Below, in pieces: positions 30,860 to 39,870 of a stretch of 64,000 nucleotides of DNA; position 1 is the stretch's first letter, and each line of letters begins with the position of its first letter. Below the pieces are notes generated by a model. That model worked only from the letters and a program-made list of their open reading frames with translations, did not search any database and was not told the origin of the DNA. A program made the position numbers and the translations under genes. This DNA comes from Paraniabella hibiscisoli. GTDB taxonomy: Bacteria > Bacteroidota > Bacteroidia > Chitinophagales > Chitinophagaceae. The stretch is taken from NCBI RefSeq assembly GCF_022512515.1, contig NZ_JAKWBK010000002.1, forward strand, positions 1-64,000, read 5' to 3'.

Positions 30860-31305
30860 ACCCGGGCAATGCTCTCCTGCTCTTCTATAACTTCCAGGAG
30901 CGAAATGAAAGAATCAGGAGCCTGTTTAGAAGTATCTCCAAAATAATCGGCCCACATGCTTAAGAGGTCGCTTAGCAGCGGGTGGGGTATATTGAGGATA
31001 GTATGGGGATCGAGGCTCAGCAAGCCGGGCGTAGCAGTTATACGCTCTTGCTGCTGCAATACTCCGTCCCAATAGAGTAATGCTTTTTCCAGGAGGCTGG
31101 TATCTTTTGTTTGTATAATACGCTGTATAACGATGTGCAAAGAATAGGCTGCATCTTTCCCGGCTATTGTATTGTCTTGCTCCAATATTTGCCAGGCTAT
31201 AATGGACAGTGTAAAATCATAAAAGTTGCTACGGCTGGGATCTTTACCGGAGGAGCGGTATATCGACCAGGTTTCTGTTATTATATCTTTCGGTTTCCAG
31301 CTCAT
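30856..31305 (-). CDS. N-terminal part of the split N6-methylase
   Basis: 149 helical residues (SNFYDFTLSIIAWQILEQ, ADYFGDTSKQAPDSFISLLE). In ordinary HsdM proteins a helical domain of this kind precedes the STPRE motif that begins the next gene. ATGA overlaps occur at both ends, with the HsdS-like gene before it and the methylase after it, which favours a real operon of short coupled genes. Direct similarity is weak, so the assignment is mostly from context. Confidence 0.62.
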   Translation of the reverse strand: MSWKPKDIITETWSIYRSSGKDPSRSNFYDFTLSIIAWQILEQDNTIAGKDAAYSLHIVIQRIIQTKDTSLLEKALLYWDGVLQQQERITATPGLLSLDPHTILNIPHPLLSDLLSMWADYFGDTSKQAPDSFISLLEVIEEQESIARV

Positions 31306-31898
31306 TTTACGTGTTTATTAATTTGTTCCCATAAAAAGCTATCGGTAAATGCCTGCTTTTGTAGCAGTAGCTGGTTGGTAAGGGCTTGCTCTTCCTGTGC
31401 AGCTTTGGCTACCCGGACTATATATTCCTGCACCGATAAGGGAACAACCGGTACGGGCAATTGCTCTAATACGGCTTTGGAGATACCCGATATGGTAGTG
31501 CCGCGGGCATTTAAAGCAAAATAGTTTTTGGCTTCCTGTTGACCGAGATACCAGTTTAGAAAACCCGGAAGGAGGTTATGGTTGGTTGTAATAATGTAAA
31601 AAGCAGTGGTTGCTACTGCCTGCCCGGGATTACCCCGGTACAGGAAATGGTTGAGGCGGATACCTTTGTTTACCATCATGATATCTCCTTCTTTCAGCAG
31701 GTGCTTGTCCAGTGCGGGTATTTCATCCGCACTGATTTTAATCATATGTGCTGTATCCAGCTGTTCATCTGCAATATCGCGGGGCAGGAATACAGCAATA
31801 TCACCAGGAGGGTATTGATCCCAGGCCCGTTTAAACGTTTGCCCTGTCCTGATGCTGCTCAAAGCTCCTAAAGGGGTATAAGTTTCTCCATTTTTCAT
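31302..31898 (-). CDS. Single-TRD HsdS-like specificity protein
   Basis: 198 residues, half the size of a standard HsdS. It has one recognition domain (LGALSSIRTGQTFKRAWDQY, then LLKEGDIMMVNKG and GNPGQAVATTAFYII) and one conserved helix (VPLSVQEYIVRVAKAAQEEQ). Half-size subunits can act as dimers. It is the first gene of the minus-strand series and pairs with the split methylase below it. Confidence 0.82.
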   Translation of the reverse strand: MKNGETYTPLGALSSIRTGQTFKRAWDQYPPGDIAVFLPRDIADEQLDTAHMIKISADEIPALDKHLLKEGDIMMVNKGIRLNHFLYRGNPGQAVATTAFYIITTNHNLLPGFLNWYLGQQEAKNYFALNARGTTISGISKAVLEQLPVPVVPLSVQEYIVRVAKAAQEEQALTNQLLLQKQAFTDSFLWEQINKHVK

Positions 31899-32040
31899 AT
31901 AGAATACAAAATTAAAATCTTTTCTTTAATTTTCCAAAATCTATATTTCACATGGAGAATTTTTCCTAAATATGCAATTTGCGAGTTGGCTTTACAGGTA
32001 TTATGCAAGATTTTCCTGAAAGCCGGTTTAGATAAGGGTT

Positions 32041-32275
32041 TAAACAAGTTCGGGCAGGGATAGCAGCGGCATCCTTTTGGGGCTGGGTTTGGATGTATTT
32101 ACAGAAAATAATTTTGTTCTTTCTATCTGTTTTTTTAAATGATGCGCTAACCAGCACCAAAAGATACAGCATAACCGAGTAGCGAAGCAACTAAATGTTG
32201 CTTTGACATAAAGGTTACCAGCGCAGCTGCCGACCCCTGCCCGCTAAAATATCTAACAACAAACAGGGCAGGGGG
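32041..32275. repeat. Dispersed intergenic repeat (about 235 bp copy)
   Basis: Closely related to 39495-39731. It contains an imperfect inverted pair, CATCCTTTTGGGGCTGG (about 32070) against CCAGCACCAAAAGAT (about 32150), and a terminal CCCTGCCC/GGGCAGGG pair. It lies between two defence modules, upstream of the single-TRD HsdS gene and downstream of the OB-fold gene. No coding capacity; a 74-codon antisense frame across it is not supported. Confidence 0.65.
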
Positions 32276-32343
32276 CACTCCCTCATTAACAACAATATGA
32301 CTGAAATTGCGTTTTGTATTTTGGTAATTTTATATATTAAATT

Positions 32344-33372
32344 TTAGTTCAATTTTTCAATTCCTACAACTTTCCATTTGCCACCTGCATAAATAGCTCT
32401 TGCATTTACTTTACAATTAGTAACTATGTTGTGTTTTTCTAAAAGGTATTTTGGCACATAATAATCGCCAATAAATGCAAAGTCGGGAATATCTTCGTCA
32501 TAATTGTGATCTTTGTACTTTACTTCCAATAATCCTGTAATGTCTTTTCGTAAATTGGCATTTGTTTCTTCTGTAGATTCAATATTCACAACTATCACTC
32601 TCAGCTTTTTGTCCTTATCTATTTTTGTAACATATGAAAGTTGGATAAAATCACCCTCAGCTGGTCTAAGGCTTGTTTCTGAATACTTAATAATTCCTTG
32701 CAATTTTTGATTGAGAACGAAATGGAATAATTGCTTTTGTGCATTCACTCCGTCAACAAGAGCAATTTGAGTTTGAAATTTTGAGATAACAGAATCTTTG
32801 TCAATTTTCCGAATGTCTTTCAATTCGGTTCTGCTTTCCTCTTTTACTTTTTTAGTGTAGCTTTTTGCCGTTATAAAATCCCCAATTTGCAATGCACTCA
32901 TAATTTGCGGGAAAAAAACTTCTTTATTGTCTGTTGTAATTGCGTGAATAATATTTTTCTCTTTGTTAAAGTAGTCAACAACGGCAAATGCATCATCCAG
33001 AATCGCCCAATTTCTCTTTGCTGACGCTTCTGCGACTAAAGGAATGTACTTGTATGCTGTAACAATCTTTTTACCCATCCGGGAGTGCGTGTGTTCAACT
33101 TCCTTCTTAATTACCTGTTTATGGAGTTTAAATTTAACAATCTGGCCTAATTCAGATTGTTTACAAACTTCAAAGCGGTTTTTTCCTATTACAAACTCTA
33201 CCGATTTTCCATTAGTAAAAGCCAGTCGCTCTTTTCCAATGTCGTCTTTCCATCTATCCACTAATACTACTTCTGTCCAATCAAAATCAGCATAAGCAAA
33301 GTTTTCTGCAAAAGGAATATATTGCTTGTATAACTCCCTGTTGTCCTTTAAACGCTGTTTAACCACACTCAC
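32344..33372 (-). CDS. OB-fold/cold-shock-like protein of the NERD-helicase operon
   Basis: 342 residues, start GTG at 33372 overlapping the TPR stop (GTGA). Two stretches look like OB or S1/cold-shock folds: VVDYFNKEKNIIHAITTDNK with IGDFITAKSY (about 130-175), and ITGLLEVKY followed by FAFIGDYYVPKYLLEKH (about 280-320); a third between them (GIIKYSETSL, GDFIQLSYV) is weaker. Such folds bind single-stranded nucleic acid. No catalytic motif is seen. It is the last gene of a three-gene coupled operon. The domain call is by eye. Confidence 0.6.
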   Translation of the reverse strand: MSVVKQRLKDNRELYKQYIPFAENFAYADFDWTEVVLVDRWKDDIGKERLAFTNGKSVEFVIGKNRFEVCKQSELGQIVKFKLHKQVIKKEVEHTHSRMGKKIVTAYKYIPLVAEASAKRNWAILDDAFAVVDYFNKEKNIIHAITTDNKEVFFPQIMSALQIGDFITAKSYTKKVKEESRTELKDIRKIDKDSVISKFQTQIALVDGVNAQKQLFHFVLNQKLQGIIKYSETSLRPAEGDFIQLSYVTKIDKDKKLRVIVVNIESTEETNANLRKDITGLLEVKYKDHNYDEDIPDFAFIGDYYVPKYLLEKHNIVTNCKVNARAIYAGGKWKVVGIEKLN

Positions 33373-34903
33373 TTTTTGAGATAGCTCTTCAAAAGTTGAA
33401 GATAGTTTCCATCCTTTGTTTTCTCTGTGTTTTTATACGCCTCAAGTTCTACAAGTGCATTTTCCAACAAGTTTTCGCTGATCAGCACTTTTGCCAGGTC
33501 TAAATGAATGTCGCCTAAAAAATCTTCGTTTCTTTCTAAACTCAAAGCCTTTGACAACATCCCGATTTTTAATGAACTGTCGGAAATAATACAGCTTGAA
33601 AACTCTTGCCATATGTAATATTTGTTCGCAAGTTCCAAAGCAAGCTGCTTGTAAATATCAATTGCCCATTCGAGCTCATTGTTTTTGAGATGTAGCAATG
33701 CTTTTTCTCTCAATAACCATTCATCATCGGGAAATAATTTAATTGCTGTATCATAGGGCTGAATAAGCCAAAACAAATCTTGTTCATATGTTTGGCTTTT
33801 CAGAACTTCAAATGCTTTCTTAATTGCTTTTGTTGCTAATGGCTTATACGTATTTTCATCTTTCTTTGTTTCTTTCCAATCGTCATTTCTTAAATGCTCC
33901 GGATTCCAGTTTTTAAAAAAGTTAAGAAAACGCCATTCATCATTTTCTTCCATAAACCTTTCGGCAAGATTTAAAATTTCGGAATGCCATTTTGATGAAC
34001 CGTGTTTGGAATAATTTTTACTATACTGCTCAAATAAATGCCATAAATCGGCAAACCGGCTTTCTTTGTGGGCATTGAAAATGTTCCAAAAAACAGCTTC
34101 TCTGAAAAAGTCTACAACAGTTGCCTCGCTAAGGTCTATTTTGCTTAAAAATTCCTCAATATTAAATTCTGTATTTGTGTTTACAAATTCTCTGCAAATT
34201 CTCGAAATGAGTGAAGGAATTTTGTCTCCGTTTTGATTTGTTCCATCGTGTAAATCCTCATAACGCAAGTTTACCGGATTCCACAAAAGAAAAAATTTGT
34301 AAAACCTAAAGTCGCGGTGTGTTTTTGAATAGTTTAAAGCAAAATTTAAAATCATAGAATGAAGCATTGACGGTCTTTCATTCTTTAAGTTCATATAATC
34401 TCTAAAAAACGTTCTTACATCAACCGATGAAAGATTGCTCTCTTCTGCTTTTATGTATCGGTAAATTACCCAGCCGTAATTTTCGTGATGTAGTTCTGTA
34501 AGTCTGTTTTGAGCAATCAGATTTTTAAAAATGGCTAATGCTTCTTCATTATTTCCGTTTTTGCTTAGTTCTTCTGCTTTTTGGATTTCGGAATAATTTG
34601 CATCAATTTTGGGGTGAAGAATTTTCTTTTGATTTTCTATTATTTGATCTTCATAACCTTGAAAATTTATTGCATTCAATTTTTTAAAACAAACTCCTGC
34701 CTGGTTTAAGTTTTTGTCTGTAATATAGTATTTACACAAATCAATAAGCGCCCAGGCAAATGCCTTTGATTCCATCCATCATACGGCTCTTCCGAATACA
34801 AGTTGCTTGCAATCCCTAACGCCTCGTTCAGCTTATTCAGTCTGGCAATTCCTGATAAATTTTTAGCTTCATTACGTAATTCAAAAACGGTTTTAGCGTC
34901 CAT
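33369..34903 (-). CDS. TPR-repeat protein of the NERD-helicase operon (one frame break)
   Basis: About 510 residues. It begins MDAKTVFELRNEAKNLSG at 34903, overlapping the helicase stop by 11 bases; a single-base shift near 34780 moves it to the main frame. TPR-like pairs are visible at both ends (NGNNEEALAIFKNLIAQN; NNELEWAIDIYKQLALEL; LISENLLENALVELEAY). A motif FF..WNP..LR..D occurs twice (FFLLWNPVNLRYED and FFKNWNPEHLRNDD), so the middle is an internal duplication. It probably serves as a scaffold between the helicase and the OB-fold protein. Confidence 0.75.
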
Positions 34904-37874
34904 AAACCAAATCCTTTACTTTTTCTAAAATTGTTTCCGAAGATTTTTCCAAAACTTCAATTTTTGAGAAAAATCCTTTTGTGCGGCTCTGTTCGCCGGC
35001 ACCATACCAAGCTCTAAAAGTTAAACTGTCTTGCTCACAAGTGGCACGAAAGATATCCTGGTTATTATGGCTTTGTATGATTTTTAGCGCAATATTTTTA
35101 TGCTCACAGCTTTCAATCCAGGCAGCATAAATCTCTTGTCTAAAGTCTGACGATAATTCTGGTTTATCACCTGCTATTGAACCGGTACTTTTCTTTTGAG
35201 TTAAACAATCTTCAATATAATTCCTTACAATGTTTTCATCCGCCCCATTAAGCTTATCAACACGAATATTACTAACGGAAAAATTATCTTTCGGACCTTT
35301 GTTGTCAATAATCAGAATCAATTGCCGGTTTTCGCTTTGAGGAATAGAATAAAACGCTTTTGTCAAGTAGTCAGAAAACTTTTTTGTGCTTTCGAGCAAG
35401 TATCCATTTTGTTGTAATAGATTTGAGATTTCACAAATTGTACCAACTACATTTTTATTTTCAAGTGATTTTACTTTGCCTATCAATTTTGCTTCAACTT
35501 CGTAGTTTTCAAAAATGAGGGACTCTTTTGATTTTGTGGAAACGCCTCTTGATGAATTGTCTTCAAAAACACAATTCATCAAAGGATGTATTGTTTCTGG
35601 TGAAGTGATATGAACGGTTTTTCCAGCTGTAACACCACTATACAGCCAACGAAAATAGCTATCGTTTGTAATGCCGTCATTTTCTTTACGATGTCCTTTT
35701 AAGATAACTTCGTTGTAGTTTGAGCCGATCGCTTTATGAACAGTAATTGCCCAGCCGTATTTTACAAATACTGCATTTACAAATGGATTGGTATCTTTTA
35801 CTTGAAAAAACAAATTCTTTGAATATTTCTGGTAGTAAGTTGAAAGTAAATTTCTTGCATTTCTGCTTGTTTCAACTTTTTCTTTCTTCTCTTTTGGTAA
35901 AGCGTAGTTCCTGACAAGGGTTTTTATCGCTTCTTTTTCTTCATTTGAAAGGTCTTTATATTGCTTGTCTTGTACTAATTGCTGATGTTCCTGACTGTCT
36001 TCAAATTTTTGTTTCCTCTTTTCATCATTAATTTTTCCATTTACAAAAGCTCGGAAAGCAATTTGCTCATCTTTCGTCAAATCCTCTTCGCTATTAAAAT
36101 AATTGTCCAAAATCCAGATATCAGTTTCAGGTGAACCTGATAAGCTCAAACATTTGACATAGATTTTTGTAAATGATAATACTATTGGATTTTGTGATTG
36201 ATGAATTTTTATTGATTCTTGTATGGTTTCTTTAACGGTTAGCACAGTAAAAAACATTCCATTTACAATTCGTCTTGAAACTGAAAACCGCTTTCATCGG
36301 GGATAGAAACATTGTTATTTACAATGAGCAAATCATCTGTTGCCAAATTGTCTCCATTTTTCAGGCATTGTTTTTTAATCCACTTGTTTGTTTTCAAACA
36401 ATCTTTTTTGAGTAGAATAAAACCGCATTATCAGGTTCATTTGAAAATGGTTTGGCAAACCAGGAATGTAGATTTTGGCTTCTTTGGTTATCGTCTTTTA
36501 AATCAATTAAAGCAGTTTGGTCAAAACTATAATTCAAATTATTAAAAAGCGAACTTTCAATACTGTTTGCTAGATCAGTTCTCAATTTCTCTTTTCCATC
36601 GGAGTAATCATTATCTATCGGTTTGCGATAGTGCCTTATTTTTTCTTTACCGTATAATTCAGATAGGGTTTCCTGGTTCAATGCAGTATCTTCATCTTTT
36701 CCAAAGGTTAAAGAATATGGGTCGCCAATAAATACAATCTTGCGCTTGCTTTCAGGATTAAGAAATTTGACAATATCTTCTAATAACCGACCAGAACCAA
36801 AACGCAATAATTCTGATTGACTTAAACTACGACTTACTAAATGAGCTTCGGCAATAATAACCAATGCTTTTTCATCAATATCCTTACTTGATTTCAAAGG
36901 AATAACTTCTTGCAATTCTTCTTCTTGTTCCTCTTTTTCTGCATCTTCATTTTGTCCTTCAATATCAGAGCCTCCATAGATAACACTATAAATTCCTTCT
37001 GTTTCTATGTTGCTCCTTTTTTGGATTTTTTTACTGATCCGTGCAGAGTGCGACCATTTTTCGATCTGTGGAATATTATGATTTACGGCTTCGTTAGCTA
37101 TAAATCGTAACCAGGCATCTCTGTCCTCTACATTCATAGATTCTAAAACAAGAATGCTACCTCCTTCTTCTTCCTTAAGAAATTCAACAATGCTTTTCTC
37201 TACATCATTGTCAATTTCTGTAATCTGTTTTTCAATGATTGGCTCAGGTATAGAAATCTCTATGTTTTTAATCCATTTCCCAGCAGGAAAAATGCTTTTC
37301 AAAACTTTTGCAATATCTTCTTTATAGGTATTTTCACTCGCAAAATCATAAAGAAAATTAGTTAAATCAGATTCCTCTATAAGTTTGTAATAGGGTAGAT
37401 TCCCGGGATTTCATTATGAATTTTAATCGGTCCCGAAAAAATATTTGCAATACAAACTCTTGCCGGATTTATTCCATTCAGGTATTTGTTATTCTCAACC
37501 AACTCTCTAAAGGCATTGCGATACGCAACTAATTGCCTAAATGGGTTAATAAAATTTGCGCCTGCTTTTATTTCCAGCCTGCTTCTATCTCGCAGGATTT
37601 CATTATACCACTTTGTTGAATAAAAATCATTTTCATTTTGAGGCAATTCGATTATTCCTTTGTAGTTTTTGAAATCAATAATTATAAGGCCATTATTGTA
37701 ATATAAAATAGCATCGGCACGCAAACGGGAATATAACTCATTGAAAGGATTTCCAATGAGCAAGCCGCTATACCCTAATTTGTCAAAAGTGGCTTCAATG
37801 ATATCAACAACTCTACGAAACTGTTCATTTTCGTGGGTATGTTCTGTCCTGTTATTTAATATTTCTAAACTCAT
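34893..37874 (-). CDS. NERD-nuclease/SF1 helicase fusion (frame breaks)
   Basis: About 990 residues in one gene broken near 37385, 36410 and 36270; neighbouring frames rejoin without loss (for example NVSIPDESGFQFQDEL to VNGMFFTVLTVKE). The N-terminal domain (1-130) resembles NERD nucleases: LRADAILYYNNGLIIIDFK with Asp and the D-x-K pair. The helicase part has VIIAEAHL (Walker B-like, Glu in place of the usual Asp pair), KIVFIGDPYSLTFG (motif III) and YGWAITVHKAIGSNY (motif V/VI region of SF1). I did not find a canonical GxGKT; residues near 37140 read EEGGSILVLES. NERD-SF1 proteins such as Nhi act against phage. Here the gene heads an operon with TPR and OB-fold genes. Confidence 0.75.
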
Positions 37875-38089
37875 TTATTCCAGGGGATTTCATAGTTCCT
37901 AATCTTATTGCTATCCCAAAGATAAAAAATTAAATGCTATAATCATGATTATGAATAAGTTAGAAGATGAATATGCAGATTAGCCACGCGATTTATCATT
38001 TATAACAAATTATTTCATGCTTTAGGTAGTTGTACTTTTACAGCAGGACCCGGGCCAGCTGTGAGCTTACGTACCACATCTACCTGGTG

Positions 38090-38445
38090 ATAGTCATGGC
38101 CCGTTCTACCCTGAATACCCACGTTTGAGAAAATGAAATAATTGCCTTCATATTCTCGGTATCCTTATCCCAAGCACCTCTTTGTCTTTCGGAGGATATA
38201 GAGGTACATCAAGAATTTTATAGATATCTCATTTAGTGTATTTATTACCTATTTCAAACATCATTAAATCTTCACAAAATCAACGCCAACTCTAACCGGA
38301 TGACCGAAAGCATGATTTGCTATTCGCTGTGTATAATCACTTCTCAACGTTGTCACATAGACAACATCAAAGAAATTCAAATTTTGATCAAATTCTTCAT
38401 TTGTTGTTTTATTTGTTATATCCCAAATTCTAATTTTATTGTGTT
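38090..38445 (-). pseudogene. Remnant of the HNH and 117-residue genes of a second C5 locus
   Basis: On the minus strand, 38445-38264 encodes the last 60 residues of a homologue of the 3823-4176 protein (RIWDITNK to VGVDFVKI). Then 38262-38090 encodes roughly the first 55 residues of an HNH homologue (matching 3820-3655), with indels and an early stop. Both ends are cut: symE-type sequence on the high side, unrelated sequence on the low side. The order and spacing match the intact operon. Confidence 0.8.
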
Positions 38446-38458
38446 CAATATATAGGCT

Positions 38459-38657
38459 CCAGTACAACAGCAGAATAACCACCTCATTCCCGGCATTGCG
38501 GCTGGCCGGAAAATGGCTCCAAAATAGCGGTTTTAAGCCCGGCCATGTGGTAGATATCGCCTGCGAAAAAGGCCGGCTCACCATCACCATTGCAAAAGAG
38601 CAAAAATATGAAGCCTTGCAAGAGCGGTTTCAAAGGGAAAAGATAGAGATTGTGTAA
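38459..38657 (+). pseudogene. Truncated SymE-family toxin gene
   Basis: This encodes the C-terminal 60 residues of SymE (SFPALRLAGKWLQNSGFKPG to KIEIV), nearly identical to the gene at 46076-46345. The 5' part is replaced by the remnant of the 117-residue gene; the junction is at about 38450-38465. It is followed by repeat unit A. Confidence 0.75.
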
Positions 38658-39445
38658 GGTTTACATTATGTTAAGTAGATAATCCAGAGCCATTACAAAC
38701 TGGGTGCCGTTATTGAGCTGTAAAGGCGTATTCGGGACCGGCCTTGAAAAAATGGCGTGAAGAAAATGGTGCAGGAAGCCGTCCGTGCCTTGGCACGGAA
38801 AAGCCGCCGCTGTTTGAGCCTGCAGTATTTGTTTAATTAGGACGCAACCTTGCGGCGAGTTTCGGCGGGTTTAGGCTTCCAGCGCCATTTTTAGCCGATT
38901 TTTTCACAGCCTTGATTTTTTGGTTCTTTTGCATCAAGGCAAAAGAACGATAAACAAAACCGCGAGCGCCCGACTGGAAAAATGTAATTCAGACCTACAG
39001 GCATATTGCATTTTTACAGGCCAGCGAGCGACCATAAAAAAGAGAAAAAGAAGCGTTGGCAAAAAGGCAAAAATTTTAAAGACGCTACAAACACGGCGTG
39101 AACATGGGTGCAGTAAAAACTTCCTGTGTAAGTTTTCAGTTCGACACAGGAATTTTTACCAGCCCATGGAGCGCCTGCCATTACGGCTATTTACCCGCAA
39201 GGGCAAGGGCTGCGACAAAGCGCTTATTCAAAACGAAATTTTCAATGTTGTGTGAGCTAGTCTGCGGGCTGCAAACCTGATTTGCAGCCCGCAGACATAA
39301 CGACTAATTATAGGACAAACCGCAAGAGCCTGTACCAATCGAAAACCTGTAATGCCAATACGGAGCCGAAATGTTGATTGAATACTTAACATAATATTGT
39401 TATAGGACAAACGGCACGGGTGCAATATTTGTCCTATAATTTCGC
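38658..39445 (+). repeat. symE-linked hairpin-rich repeat, unit A
   Basis: About 0.79 kb following symE, shared with unit B (46346-47005). Hairpins: CCGTGCC-TT-GGCACGG (38783-38798); GTTCTTTTGC-6 nt-GCAAAAGAAC (38923-38948); GTCTGCGGGCTGCAAA-5 nt-TTTGCAGCCCGCAGAC (39260-39296, 16-bp stem); TTATAGGACAAA-16 nt-TTTGTCCTATAA (39400-39439). The 26-nt hairpin at 38923 has a different sequence from its counterpart in unit B but the same stem and loop lengths. Open frames across the unit differ between copies and are not believed. Confidence 0.75.
39306..39441. repeat. MITE-like segment with 14-bp terminal inverted repeats
   Basis: AATTATAGGACAAA (39306-39319) and TTTGTCCTATAATT (39428-39441) enclose 136 bp. 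The similarity extends outward as CATAACG..., with a third TTATAGGACAAA inside at 39400. The same segment is at 46860-46994. Confidence 0.6.
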
Positions 39446-39494
39446 GTTATGTTACAATAGCCGATCCTCTAAAATTTTGCCTTCTGTGCGTGGG

Positions 39495-39731
39495 TTAAAT
39501 GCGTGATGGGATAGAAGCGACATCCTTTTGGGGCTGGCTTTTTAGCCGCTAAAAGGGGAAATTATTCTTTGTTTTCCTTCTCTTATTTTTTAGAAAGATG
39601 CTCGTTATCCAGCACCAAAAGATACAGCATAACCGAGTAACGAAGCAACTAAATGTTGCTTTGATGCGAAGGTTACCAGCGCAGCTGCCCGACCCTTGCC
39701 CGCTAAAACTTCAATAACAAATAGGGCAGGT
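39495..39731. repeat. Dispersed intergenic repeat, third long copy
   Basis: Similar along most of its length to 32041-32275, including the CATCCTTTTGGGGCTGG and CCAGCACCAAAAGAT arms and the ending AATAGGGCAGG. The IS3-family element starts 36 bases further on. Confidence 0.6.
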
Positions 39732-39870
39732 GTAGCCTTCCGTGTTTTTGAAGCCTTATCATTTTTAGGACAGGTCTAAGTTAGACAAATTGGTGATTGT
39801 TCATTTAAAATATATGATTGTTGGTTAAATGGTTGATCAGGGTTCTGCTGTTGCCGTTCAGTCATATGTT

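Noticed and set aside
31966..32190. 74-codon minus-strand frame
   Set aside because: It overlaps the dispersed non-coding repeat and is not kept open in the copy at 39495-39731.
38920..39255. 111-codon frame in repeat unit A, with a related frame in unit B (46346-46834)
   Set aside because: Similarity follows the nucleotide repeat; indels between copies change the frame locally, the ends differ, and the frames run through hairpins. No domain is seen.
39260..39296. Possible retron or group II intron from the strong hairpins
   Set aside because: No reverse transcriptase gene, no msr/msd layout and no domain V-like element nearby.
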